From Phycisphaeraceae bacterium (GTDB taxonomy: Bacteria > Planctomycetota > Phycisphaerae > Phycisphaerales > UBA1924): a stretch of 64,000 bases of DNA. The position numbers were made by a program, and so were the translations under genes. The DNA is taken from contig JAHBXC010000001.1 of the NCBI GenBank assembly GCA_019636675.1, positions 1,171,007 through 1,235,006 on the forward strand, written 5' to 3'. Positions 1 through 8,562 of the stretch are shown piece by piece. Numbering within the stretch: the stretch's first letter is position 1; every line of letters begins with the position of its first letter. The notes under the pieces were generated by a model. That model worked only from the letters and a program-made list of their open reading frames with translations. It was not told the DNA's origin and ran no database searches.

Positions 1-3000
1 CTCCACGGGTCCCTCCTGTTCGAAGGCCCGGGCACGCTGCTGCGCATCGTGCGCACCACCGCCGACGACGGGGTCATCCACTTCGCCAGCGCCGCCGTCG
101 TCGAGACTGCCGCCGATTTCGCCGGGCGGGGCTTCATCGGGACGGTCGGGTACACGAACGAATCGATCGTAAACGACGGGCGCATCTCCGCGCTGTCCGG
201 CAGCATCAACCTCGGCGCGTCGACCATCACCAACAACGGCGTGATCCAGGCGCACAACGCGTCGTTTATCACCACCAGCGCCGCGTTCGTCAACACCTCG
301 AGCATCGATGTTCACAACGGCGTCTTCACCGCCGCCTCCAACGACCCGTTCTCCTCGCTCGGGATCCAGAACTCCGGCGCGATCACCGCCGTCGATTCGA
401 CGCTCAACATCGGCAACGGCGTGATCAACACCGGCACGATCGACGCGCTGCGCTCGACGGTCTTCATCGACGCGTCGCGCCTCAACTCCACCGGACGCTT
501 CGACCTCGTCGACTCCACCCTCCGCGTCGCAGGCGAGTTCACGCTCGCCGACCTCAGCCAGATCACCCGGAGCAACTCCACCGTCGCCATCGCCGGGACG
601 CTTCTCAACGAGAACCAGACGCTGGACCTCGCTTCGCTGCCCGACCGAATCTCGCTCGACGGGGGCATACTCCGGGGCGGCAGCGTCGTCGCCTGGGACG
701 CGTCGCTCAGCGTCTCGTCGAACCTGAGCAACACGCTCGACGGGGTCGCGTACTCCGGCCGCATCGCGCTCGATCAGGGCAACGCGTTCCTCCGCGTCCA
801 CAACGGATCAACGATCGAAGGCCTCGTCGACATGGTCACGGGCTCGCCCGAGCTCCGCTTCGACGGATCGACGACGCTCAACACCATCGGGATCATGATG
901 GGCGGGACGCAGCACTGGCTCTCCAGCGAGATCGCCGGGCAGACGCTGACCTTCGGGCCGAACACATTTGTGAACGGGACCGGCCTTGCAAACGGCCCGC
1001 GCTGGGCCGCCGGCGTGCCGTTCGAGACGCTCGTGAACGAAGGCGGGTGGAACGTCCGGGGCGGGTACTACTGGCAGCTGCAGACCGCAGCTAACCTCGT
1101 CAATCGCGGGACCATCACCATCGATCCCAACGGCGAACTCGTCACCACCACCGGGCTCGACCTCGCCCAAGGCCAGCTCAACATCGCGCCGGGAGGCAAG
1201 CTGAGCGTCGTCCGACTCGGCGCAGGGCGCCCTCTCGACGCGTCGTTCTTCAGCGGCGGCATCATGAACCAGGGCGTCATCGCCATCGGCGCCACGCTCG
1301 ACCTGCAGGGCCAGTCCATCACGCTCAGCGCCGAGCACGGCGATATCCGCCTCGGGAGCAACTTCTTCCCCAACCTCTCCGCCGAGGCGCGCAACGGCGA
1401 GATCCATATCGGCGAGGGCGCCTCGCTGACGCTCGACAGAGGCCCGATCGCGCTCCGCGATCTCACCATCACCGGCGGCGTGACCATCAACCCCAACGCC
1501 AACGCGACGCTCCTCAACGTGCTCGCCGACCGAGTCGATATCCTCGACGGAAACGTCAGCGTCGTCGGCAGCGCGATCGCCGAGACACGCTTCGCTCGCG
1601 GCACGATCACCGCGACCGATCTCGCCGAACTCGGACACCTCATGCTCCCCGGCGGCGCCAACCGAACCATCCGGCTCGCCTCGTCCAGCGCCGGGGTGGC
1701 GCAGGCCGGGCAGGTCACCTTCGATCCCACAAGCCGCCTCACCGTCGAGTCGACCTTCACGGGATCGCTCATCAACCGGACGGACTGGACGCTCTCCCCC
1801 GGCTCGAACCTCACGCTCAGCTCCGCCGCCGTCGTCAACGAAGCCGACATCACGCTCGCCCCGACCGCTTCGCTCACCATCCTCGGCGCGCTCCCGTTCA
1901 CGAACCCCGGCTCCATCACCCTGAACGGCGGCATGCTGAGCATCGCCAACCCGTTCCAGTTCAGCGAACTCCTCAACGATCGCAACGACCTTTCGACCGG
2001 GCGCGTCATCGTCAACCGCTCCATCGATCTCAACGGCCAGACCCTCGCGCTCGGCGCGAGCGACGGCCAGTGGGGGCTCGGCTCGCGCCAGTCCCTCACG
2101 AACGGCGTCGTCGACAACCGCGACGGGCAGGCGTTCCTCGTGTTCGGGTCTTCCTCATCGTTCCAACCGTTCACCAGACTCGCGAACATCGAGTTCACCG
2201 GGGATGTCGTCGCGTCCTCCATCGTGCGACTCGGTGATGGGGTCCGATTCCGCTCGATGACCACCGATGATGAGATCATTCTTGAAAGCAACGCGCGTCT
2301 CAACGGCATGCTCGTCCAGCAGGAGAATCGCTTCGTCGACATCCGCCTCGAAACCCCGGCCAGCGGCGTCGTCACGATCTCCGAATCCGGCGGCATCACC
2401 GCGACCGGCAACCCGACCGGGACCACATCCCGAAACCTCCAGATTCTCGCCCCCACCGGCGTCGACACTCTCCGGAACCACGGCGAGATCGTCGTGAAGC
2501 GCGCCGGTCGCATGGACTCCTACGGCGTCTCGCGACTCGAGAACCACGGACTCTTCGCCATCGAGCAGTTCGCGTCGCTCTACCTCGAAGACATGAGCGT
2601 CTTCAACTTCGGCGACATCCGGCTCAACAGCAGAACCAGGGTCGAGATCCGTGGCGACCTCGTGCTCGGCGAGGACTCCTCGATCCGTTTCGAGCTCGGA
2701 GAGCCCAACACCTCCTCACCCGGCCTCGTCGCCACCGGGAACGCCTACCTCGACGGCGTCCTCGAGATCGCCATCACCGACGACACGACCATCGCGCTCG
2801 GACAGCGCTGGGACCTCCTCCACACCAACCAGGTACACGGGGCCTTCGACGCAGTCCTCTTCGACACACTCGCCAACCCCGAGCTGCGCCTGATGCTCCG
2901 CGCCTCGGATGTCCCGTCCGATCCGAGTCTCGAAGTCCTCGTGCGCCACATCGCCGACCTCAACGCCGACATGGTCGTCGACATGAGCGACCTCAACCTC

Positions 3001-3198
3001 GTCCTGAACGGCTACGGCGCCTCCGGCTCGCTCCTCGCAGGGGACGCCAACGCGGACGGCGTCGTGGACTTCAACGACCTCAACATCGTCCTCGCGAACT
3101 TCGGCCGAACCTTCTTCGGGTCCTCCGTCCCGGGGCCGGGCAGCGCGATGCCCCTCGCCCTCGCGGCACTCGCCGGCGCCCGTCGCCCACGCCGCTGA
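1..3198 (+). CDS. Large secreted beta-helix-like surface protein with dockerin-like repeats and PEP-CTERM-like tail (5' truncated)
   Basis: The reading frame is open from base 1, so the true start lies upstream of the window; the GTG at 49 is only the first in-window candidate. The visible 1065 codons consist of short degenerate repeats rich in N-x-G, I-T-N and L-x-L patterns, as expected of a right-handed parallel beta-helix adhesin. There is no autotransporter barrel. Around 90 residues from the end is a two-copy dockerin-like calcium motif (DLNADMVVDMSDLN and DANADGVVDFNDLN). It is followed by VPGPG, a short hydrophobic run and a final RRPRR, a PEP-CTERM-like sorting tail. I infer a cell-surface or matrix protein; ligand unknown. 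It is unusual in carrying both a dockerin-like pair and a sorting tail. The next gene downstream is of the same general class. Confidence 0.8.
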   Translation, partial: LHGSLLFEGPGTLLRIVRTTADDGVIHFASAAVVETAADFAGRGFIGTVGYTNESIVNDGRISALSGSINLGASTITNNGVIQAHNASFITTSAAFVNTSSIDVHNGVFTAASNDPFSSLGIQNSGAITAVDSTLNIGNGVINTGTIDALRSTVFIDASRLNSTGRFDLVDSTLRVAGEFTLADLSQITRSNSTVAIAGTLLNENQTLDLASLPDRISLDGGILRGGSVVAWDASLSVSSNLSNTLDGVAYSGRIALDQGNAFLRVHNGSTIEGLVDMVTGSPELRFDGSTTLNTIGIMMGGTQHWLSSEIAGQTLTFGPNTFVNGTGLANGPRWAAGVPFETLVNEGGWNVRGGYYWQLQTAANLVNRGTITIDPNGELVTTTGLDLAQGQLNIAPGGKLSVVRLGAGRPLDASFFSGGIMNQGVIAIGATLDLQGQSITLSAEHGDIRLGSNFFPNLSAEARNGEIHIGEGASLTLDRGPIALRDLTITGGVTINPNANATLLNVLADRVDILDGNVSVVGSAIAETRFARGTITATDLAELGHLMLPGGANRTIRLASSSAGVAQAGQVTFDPTSRLTVESTFTGSLINRTDWTLSPGSNLTLSSAAVVNEADITLAPTASLTILGALPFTNPGSITLNGGMLSIANPFQFSELLNDRNDLSTGRVIVNRSIDLNGQTLALGASDGQWGLGSRQSLTNGVVDNRDGQAFLVFGSSSSFQPFTRLANIEFTGDVVASSIVRLGDGVRFRSMTTDDEIILESNARLNGMLVQQENRFVDIRLETPASGVVTISESGGITATGNPTGTTSRNLQILAPTGVDTLRNHGEIVVKRAGRMDSYGVSRLENHGLFAIEQFASLYLEDMSVFNFGDIRLNSRTRVEIRGDLVLGEDSSIRFELGEPNTSSPGLVATGNAYLDGVLEIAITDDTTIALGQRWDLLHTNQVHGAFDAVLFDTLANPELRLMLRASDVPSDPSLEVLVRHIADLNADMVVDMSDLNLVLNGYGASGSLLAGDANADGVVDFNDLNIVLANFGRTFFGSSVPGPGSAMPLALAALAGARRPRR

Positions 3199-3394
3199 AC
3201 GGTCCAGACTTCCCAGATTCTCACGACACGCCGGCCGCGCTTACGACAGGGAGCGCGCCCGCTTTTCTCCCGCGCAGGAACGCCTATTTCTCTTGCAATC
3301 GCGCAACATTCTCACCATACTGGCGTCGCACAGTTCCCGGGGCCCGGTCGGAGGAGTATCCGCAGGGCCTACGGTCAGCACCGCGGAGCCGGAA

Positions 3395-5374
3395 ATGCAC
3401 ACACGCCGAACGGCGCGCCTGTCCTCTGCCGCTTTCGCCACCTGCGCGTTCGCTGTCGCCGCGAGCGCGGGGACCGTCGTCGAGGCGCGCTGGCTCGCGC
3501 CCACCGACGGGCTCTGGTCCGATGGCGCCAACTGGTCCACGGGAGTCCCGCCCATCAACGCGGGGGGCGTGCTGTACGATGTCGTCATCGACGCGGTTGG
3601 GGCGCCGTACACGGTCCGTCGTGGGTCGATCGTGCAGGCGGTTGCGCGCAACATCACCATCGATTCATCTGATACGACCATCTTTCACCCCAATCTCGCC
3701 GCCACCGATACCTTCAGACTGGTGCGGGGAAACTATCGGGCGCAGACAAACTGGATCGCCGCTTCCCAGATCGTGTTTGAGAAGGACGCGCTGGTTGAAG
3801 TGGCGCTCAGCGGACCGCGGACCTTCAGCTATCTCCGAGTCGAGGGTCCCGTCCACAACAAAGGAACCATCACGCTCTTCGACAACTCGGAACTGGCGCT
3901 GACGCAGACGGGGTTCGCGAATGGGTTTCTCCGCAACGATGGCGTCATCGTCCTCCATGCTAAGGCATACATCCATCTCGGCTCGATCGAGAACAACGGC
4001 GAGCTGCGATTCGTCGGCGTCGACCCAAGCCCCTTTCCGCAACAGAATCCCACCCGAAGCCTCGTCGCCAATCATGGGATCGTCTCCGTCATCGAGGGAT
4101 CGCGACGCATTACCCTCTGCGCCAACAGTTCCCACGCAGGGGAGTTCGCCATCAACGCCGGTGCGACACTCACGCTTGACATGCCCTCCCACATCAATCT
4201 GCTGGAAGGCGCCGCCTTCACCGGCACAGGCCTGCTCAATCTCGATGGCTTCAACCCGACCATCAACGGCGACTTCATCGCGAGCCCGGGGCTACGCGTC
4301 CGAGTCCCGACCAACCTCACCATCAACGGCGCCTTCACCGCCGACACCTACGAGCTCCTCGCCTCCTCCCCGACAGGCTTGCTCACCGTCGCCGGCGCCA
4401 CAACCTTCCGCAACGATGTGTCGTTCACGAACCGCGTCGTCTCCTCCGGCGGCCTCTTCCATGCCGGCGGCTCGCTCGTCGCGACGAGAACAACCCCGAA
4501 CGGTTCGCTCACCTTCGACGGCGGGCTCTTCGTCGATGGAAACGCCACCCTCAGCGTCCCGACCATCGTCGGCGCCGACGCCCGCGTCGAAGGCAACCTC
4601 TCCATCCAGAATGTCGCCTACACGCACACCGCAGGCGACCTCACCGTCCTCGGTTCGCTCACCCACACCGGGGCCCAGCGCATCTCCATCGACGACGGCG
4701 CGCTCTTCGTCGGGGGCAACGCGTCCTTCACCGTCGGGCAGCGCACCCTCGACTTCGACGCCACGATCACCGGCGCCGCCTCGCTCAACTCCACCGATGT
4801 CGACGCGAACCTCTCGGCACGGCAGGTCCTCGCGATCGGCCCCTTCGGGGTCCGCGGCGAGATCGCCACGCAGAACGGAACCACCATCCAGCGCGGCGTC
4901 TTCGCGCCCGGCCTCCTGAACCAGGTCGGCGAAGCCCGCTTCGTCGGCGACCTCACCCTGTCCGACAACCCGTTGCTCACCACGCGTTTCGACCTCGCCG
5001 TCGACGCCCCCCGCGCCGCGCACGCCGACTCGGTCGTCGTCGAGGGCGACCTCACGCTCGGGGGCCTCTTCGCCGTCACGCTCTCGGGCGACGCGTCGCT
5101 CCTGTGCGTGGGCCAGCGCTGGCGTCTGTTCGACGCGCACAGCCGCGAGGGCGAGTTCATGACCGCCACGCTCCCCGGGCTCGCCGGCGACCTCTCGCTC
5201 CAGCTCGTGTACGACTCGACCGGGGTCACGCTGCTGGTCATCCCGGCGCCCGGCGCCGCGTGGGCCGCGGCGATCGCCGGGGCGATGGGCCTTCTCCCCC
5301 GGCGCAGAGCGGGAAACGCCCTCCCGGGCGGCGCAGGGGCGTCCGAGAGGAAGCGAAAGCTCGCGCAGTCTTGA
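3395..5374 (+). CDS. Secreted beta-helix-like surface protein with PEP-CTERM-like tail
   Basis: 659 residues. I chose the ATG at 3395 because a GGAG sits 6 bases upstream (3385-3388) and the protein then begins with a typical signal peptide (MHTRRTARLSSAAFATCAFA, ending near VAASAG). The frame is open further upstream to a TTG at 3293, but that would place the signal peptide internally. The body starts with a W-x-x-P-x-x-G-x-W-x-x-x-x-N-W-S motif common at the start of secreted autotransporter-repeat-type proteins, followed by beta-helix-like repeats. Near the end is a V-I-P-A-P-G motif, a hydrophobic stretch and PRRR, resembling PEP-CTERM. An extra Ala/Gly/Lys-rich tail of about 25 residues follows the Arg cluster, which is atypical. 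It is probably an anchored surface protein related in style to the preceding gene. No enzyme motif was seen. Confidence 0.75.
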   Translation: MHTRRTARLSSAAFATCAFAVAASAGTVVEARWLAPTDGLWSDGANWSTGVPPINAGGVLYDVVIDAVGAPYTVRRGSIVQAVARNITIDSSDTTIFHPNLAATDTFRLVRGNYRAQTNWIAASQIVFEKDALVEVALSGPRTFSYLRVEGPVHNKGTITLFDNSELALTQTGFANGFLRNDGVIVLHAKAYIHLGSIENNGELRFVGVDPSPFPQQNPTRSLVANHGIVSVIEGSRRITLCANSSHAGEFAINAGATLTLDMPSHINLLEGAAFTGTGLLNLDGFNPTINGDFIASPGLRVRVPTNLTINGAFTADTYELLASSPTGLLTVAGATTFRNDVSFTNRVVSSGGLFHAGGSLVATRTTPNGSLTFDGGLFVDGNATLSVPTIVGADARVEGNLSIQNVAYTHTAGDLTVLGSLTHTGAQRISIDDGALFVGGNASFTVGQRTLDFDATITGAASLNSTDVDANLSARQVLAIGPFGVRGEIATQNGTTIQRGVFAPGLLNQVGEARFVGDLTLSDNPLLTTRFDLAVDAPRAAHADSVVVEGDLTLGGLFAVTLSGDASLLCVGQRWRLFDAHSREGEFMTATLPGLAGDLSLQLVYDSTGVTLLVIPAPGAAWAAAIAGAMGLLPRRRAGNALPGGAGASERKRKLAQS

Positions 5375-5398
5375 CACCAGCCCCCCGGGGGCTACATT
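5371..5398 (+). promoter_or_regulatory. Candidate promoter of tRNA-Asp
   Basis: A perfect TTGACA (5371-5376) is followed after 16 bases by TACATT (5393-5398, four of six matches to TATAAT). The spacer is a GC-rich palindrome. Transcription would start near 5405, about 60 bases before the tRNA. The -35 box overlaps the stop codon of the upstream gene. This is a consensus match only. Confidence 0.45.
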
Positions 5399-5464
5399 TC
5401 CGCGTCCCTGACCGGCCGGCCCGCCCCCGGGCGATCTAGTCGAGCAGGCACGACAACCTCAGAA

Positions 5465-5538
<74 letters not shown>

Positions 5539-5544
5539 CTTCTT

Positions 5545-5575
5545 AACCCCCGCTCCGGCGGGGGTTTTCGTTTTT
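5545..5575 (+). terminator. Rho-independent terminator of tRNA-Asp
   Basis: A perfect 9-bp stem (AACCCCCGC 5545-5553 with GCGGGGGTT 5558-5566) and a TCCG tetraloop are followed by a T-rich tail (TTTTCGTTTTT). Confidence 0.9.
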
Positions 5576-5613
5576 CCCAATCGTCCGAACTACCCCATGG
5601 CCGCCGCGATCAA

Positions 5614-5633
5614 TACGGACTCAACACTCCGTA
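5614..5633 (+). promoter_or_regulatory. Inverted repeat just upstream of the VOC lipoprotein start
   Basis: TACGGA (5614-5619) and TCCGTA (5628-5633) form a perfect 6-bp inverted repeat with an 8-base centre, ending 10 bases before the ATG at 5644. It could be an operator or a small leader hairpin; nothing else identifies its role. Confidence 0.25.
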
Positions 5634-5643
5634 CACTGCCGCC

Positions 5644-6153
5644 ATGCGAAACACACCAGCACTCGTCACCGCCGCGGCTGGCATCCTCCTCCTCGCGACC
5701 ACCGGCTGCCAGACCACGCCAGCACCCTCCGCGCAAGACACCTCCATGACCACACGCGTCACCCCCTTCCTCATGTTCCAGGACGGGCGCGCAGAAGAAG
5801 CCATCAACCGCTACATCGAGGTCTTCCGCGACGCACGCCTCGTCTCCCTCGAACGCTACGGCCAGAACGCCGTCGGCGCCAAGGAACTCTCGATCAAGCA
5901 CGCCCTCTTCGAGATCTACGGCCAGCGCATCGGCGTTACCGAGAGCCCCATCAAGCACGCCTTCGACTTCACGCCCGCCGTCTCGCTCTTCGTCGACTTC
6001 GACTCCGAACGCGATCTCGACCGCGTCTTCGCCGCGCTGTCCGAGGGCGGCTTCGTCATGATGCCACCCGACAACTACGGCTTCTCAAGGAAATTCGCGT
6101 TCATCCAGGACCGCTACGGCGTCTCGTGGCAACTCAACCTGCCCACGGAATAA
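5644..6153 (+). CDS. Predicted lipoprotein with PhnB-like VOC (glyoxalase/bleomycin-resistance) fold
   Basis: 169 residues. The N-terminus is a lipoprotein signal (hydrophobic ILLLATT then GC at residue 22). The rest (from about residue 38) matches the PhnB/3-demethylubiquinone methyltransferase-like branch of the vicinal oxygen chelate superfamily: T-P-F-L-M-F at the first strand, A-I-N-R-Y helix, a second half with V-S-L-F-V-D-F and a terminal R-Y-G-V-S-W-Q-L-N. Members form metal- or ligand-binding dimers, and many have no assigned reaction. A second in-frame ATG at 5746 would give an ordinary cytoplasmic PhnB-like protein, but it lacks a visible ribosome site, while the upstream start yields a textbook lipobox. 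If exported, this is unusual for the family. Substrate unknown. Confidence 0.75.
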   Translation: MRNTPALVTAAAGILLLATTGCQTTPAPSAQDTSMTTRVTPFLMFQDGRAEEAINRYIEVFRDARLVSLERYGQNAVGAKELSIKHALFEIYGQRIGVTESPIKHAFDFTPAVSLFVDFDSERDLDRVFAALSEGGFVMMPPDNYGFSRKFAFIQDRYGVSWQLNLPTE

Positions 6154-6220
6154 CCGCCCCTCGCGGCCGCCGTCGAGGCGCCGTACCATCCGCCAGCCCA
6201 GGCGATAAGGCGACGAGTCG

Positions 6221-7645
6221 ATGAGCCCCGACCTGGCCGCCCAAGGGCACGCCATGTCGCGCCAGCATTCCATTACCTCCACTGAATCCTTCAGGCAGCA
6301 ACTCCTCCGAGCCGAACGGTGGCGCCTCGCCATCCTGCTCGCCTGCTTCGTGGTCATCCTCGCCACCATCGTCGCCCGTCGCGCATTCGGGGGCGGCGTC
6401 ATGCAGGAAAATGACGTCTTCCTGCCCGAAGTGCTCGTGTTCGTCATCGGCATCGCGCTCGTGTGCTTCGGCCTCATCGACGCCTCGCGCCGGCTCGCGC
6501 GAGGGCAGCCCATGCCCCGCTGGCGCGTCAACCTCGGGCTCTCCATCGACCTCGGCGTCCCCTACGCCGTCCTGCTGATCCTCCACTTCAATTCCGCAAG
6601 CGACCCCTTCGTCACGCTGTCGCCCCCGGCGCTGCTCATCGTGCCGATCGTCATCATGCTCTCGGTCCTGCGCCTCCGCCCGCTCTTCTCCCTCACCACC
6701 GGCGTCATCGCGGCCATCGCCTACTGGGTGCTCGTCTACGACACGCTCCGCAGAGGGGGCGTGACCCACACGATGCTGCCGATGCTCGCGTCCTACGGCC
6801 TCCTCCTCCTCTGCGCCGGCGCAGCCGCCTCGCTCGTCTCACACTTCGTCCGGCGATACATCCAGGGCGCCACCGAAGAGGCCCTCACCGCCGAGCGACA
6901 GGCCCGCGCACTCAAGGAGATCGAGCGAGACCTCGACATCGCGCAGGAGATCCAGCGCGGCCTGCTCCCCTCTGAACCGCCCGAGCACCCCGCCTTCGAC
7001 ATCGCCGCCATCGCACGCTCCGCCACCAAAGCCGGAGGCGATTACTACGACTGGCAGCCCCTCCCCAACGGGCAACTCGTCGTCGCCATCGCCGATGTCA
7101 CCGGCCACGGCATCGGGCCAGCGCTCGTCATGGCCGTCTGCCGGGCGTACGCACGCGCCACCGCGCCGACCTCCACCGGACCCGACGAACTCCTCAAACG
7201 CCTCAACTCACTCATCGTGGACGATGTCAAAGGTCAGCGATTCGTCACCATGGCGGTCGCTGTGCTCAACCCCGACGGCGCCATCGACCTCGTCTCCGCA
7301 GGCCACGGCCCGACATTCCTCTACCGAGCCGCCAGCCGCGAGGTCCGGTCCTTCGGTGGTGACGCCCTCCCCCTCGGAATCATGCACGACGAAGACTTCG
7401 GCCCCATTAACCGCCTCTCCCTCGACAAGGGCGATGTCCTCGTCCTGCTCACCGACGGCTACCTCGAGCGGTTCAACAGCAAGAACGAGAAGTACGGCAT
7501 GGAGCGCCTCACGCGCCTCGTCGCGCAGAACTCCGCCAGGAAGGCCGACGACATCGTCCACGCCATCGACCGCGCGGTCGAGTCCTTCGCCAGCGGGGCC
7601 CCACAGGGCGACGACATGACACTCGTCGTCATCCAGCGCCGCTGA
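6221..7645 (+). CDS. Membrane-bound SpoIIE/RsbU-type PP2C serine phosphatase
   Basis: 474 residues. About six membrane helices occupy residues 28-215, followed by a short helical linker (E-R-D-L-D-I-A-Q-E-I-Q-R-G-L-L-P) and a C-terminal SpoIIE phosphatase domain. Metal-binding signatures are present: GGDYYDW, then DVTGHG, and LLTDGYLERF near the end with a final GDDMTLVV. Known relatives dephosphorylate anti-anti-sigma (STAS) proteins in partner-switching pathways. The membrane segment suggests an envelope or lipid signal. No STAS, anti-sigma or sigma gene is adjacent, so its partner is elsewhere. An alternative start ATG at 6254 would shorten it by 11 residues without losing a domain. It is separate from the stressosome phosphatases at 33-35 kb. 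Confidence 0.9.
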   Translation: MSPDLAAQGHAMSRQHSITSTESFRQQLLRAERWRLAILLACFVVILATIVARRAFGGGVMQENDVFLPEVLVFVIGIALVCFGLIDASRRLARGQPMPRWRVNLGLSIDLGVPYAVLLILHFNSASDPFVTLSPPALLIVPIVIMLSVLRLRPLFSLTTGVIAAIAYWVLVYDTLRRGGVTHTMLPMLASYGLLLLCAGAAASLVSHFVRRYIQGATEEALTAERQARALKEIERDLDIAQEIQRGLLPSEPPEHPAFDIAAIARSATKAGGDYYDWQPLPNGQLVVAIADVTGHGIGPALVMAVCRAYARATAPTSTGPDELLKRLNSLIVDDVKGQRFVTMAVAVLNPDGAIDLVSAGHGPTFLYRAASREVRSFGGDALPLGIMHDEDFGPINRLSLDKGDVLVLLTDGYLERFNSKNEKYGMERLTRLVAQNSARKADDIVHAIDRAVESFASGAPQGDDMTLVVIQRR

Positions 7646-7709
7646 ACACGCCATGCGCCCCCTCGCGCAACGCCCCCGCCACGATGTTCTCGGACCCCCA
7701 CGCAAACCC

Positions 7710-7737
7710 TTGATCGACACCTAAGTCGCGGCATAAT
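7710..7737 (+). promoter_or_regulatory. Candidate sigma-70-type promoter of the secreted protein at 7789
   Basis: TTGATC (7710-7715) is separated by 16 bases from CATAAT (7732-7737, five of six matches to TATAAT). Transcription would start near 7744, leaving a leader of about 45 bases before the ATG at 7789. This is a consensus match only. Confidence 0.4.
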
Positions 7738-7788
7738 CCGGCCTTGCGACGGCATGCCGCCGTTGCTCGCACGAGGAGAGCGCAATAC

Positions 7789-8481
7789 ATGGTCCGATCG
7801 ATCAGCGTCGCCGCAACGGCTTTGGCCGCCAGCCCCGCACTCGCCAGCGTTCTTGTCCAGCTGAACACCGGCGCGATGCCCTCCACCCAGCCGGGCTGGC
7901 GGTATGAGGCATCCGCCAACGACGCCGGCACGCCCGAGACACGCATCTTCTCCACCGACGGCACGATCCTCACTTCCAACACCATGGGCCTGCCCTTCGG
8001 CTCGGGACGACCCGGCAGCATGTTCGCCGTCTACGACCTCGCACCGGGTGTCATCCAGTCCGACTCCATCGTCGAGATGCGCCTCAACGCGCGCATCGTC
8101 GCCTCGCAGGTCGCCCAGTTCTTCTACGGCTTCTCCGTCTCCGTCTACGGCGACGGGCTCGGCATGAGCGCTGGCTTCGCCACCAACGCTCTCAGTCTCG
8201 ACGCGCTCCAGAACATCTTCCGAGACAACACCGACTGGAACGAGTTCGTGTGGCGCGGCGACTGGGACGCCGGGACCTACACCCTCCACATCAACGGCGA
8301 ACTCATCGCCACACGCAACCTCCGCGCGTTCAACGCGAACTACATCACCCTCGGCGACGGCACCGGCACCGCCAACGCCCACGCCGAAATCTCCCACTTC
8401 TCCGTCCGCATCATCCCCGCTCCGGCAGCGCCGTCCGCGCTTGCTCTCGCCGGCCTCGCCGCGACCCGTCGCAGACGCTGA
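7789..8481 (+). CDS. Small secreted protein with PEP-CTERM-like tail
   Basis: 230 residues. The start at 7789 follows a strong GAGGAGAG ribosome site (7773-7780) and gives a clean signal peptide (MVRSISVAATALAASPALAS). The frame extends upstream to 7744 without need. The mature part is about 200 residues with W-R-Y-E-A-S and G-S-G-R-P-G-S-M-F elements and a D-W-N-E-F-V-W-R-G-D-W-D-A-G-T-Y motif. These suggest a jelly-roll or lectin-like domain, but I cannot name a family. The end IIPAPAAPSAL, hydrophobic stretch and ATRRRR is a PEP-CTERM-like sorting signal. Probably anchored or released at the surface; function unknown. Confidence 0.8.
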   Translation: MVRSISVAATALAASPALASVLVQLNTGAMPSTQPGWRYEASANDAGTPETRIFSTDGTILTSNTMGLPFGSGRPGSMFAVYDLAPGVIQSDSIVEMRLNARIVASQVAQFFYGFSVSVYGDGLGMSAGFATNALSLDALQNIFRDNTDWNEFVWRGDWDAGTYTLHINGELIATRNLRAFNANYITLGDGTGTANAHAEISHFSVRIIPAPAAPSALALAGLAATRRRR

Positions 8482-8513
8482 TCACGACGAACGCCAATCC
8501 TCGCGCATCCCCC

Positions 8514-8538
8514 AGCCCCCGCCCGTGCGGGGGCTTTC
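8514..8538 (+). terminator. Terminator hairpin between convergent genes
   Basis: AGCCCCCGC (8514-8522) pairs perfectly with GCGGGGGCT (8527-8535) around a four-base loop. The plus-strand tail TTTCG is short, so it fits the gene ending at 8481 best. It also lies just past the end of the minus-strand dehydrogenase. Confidence 0.6.
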
Positions 8539-8562
8539 GCACCGCTCGCTCGGCTCGACGCC

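Noticed and set aside
3293..3394. Upstream extension of the second surface protein to TTG 3293
   Set aside because: The extension has no ribosome site and would bury the clear signal peptide that starts at 3395.
5379..5393. GC-rich palindrome after the second surface protein as a terminator
   Set aside because: It lies exactly in the spacer of the candidate tRNA promoter and lacks a T tract.
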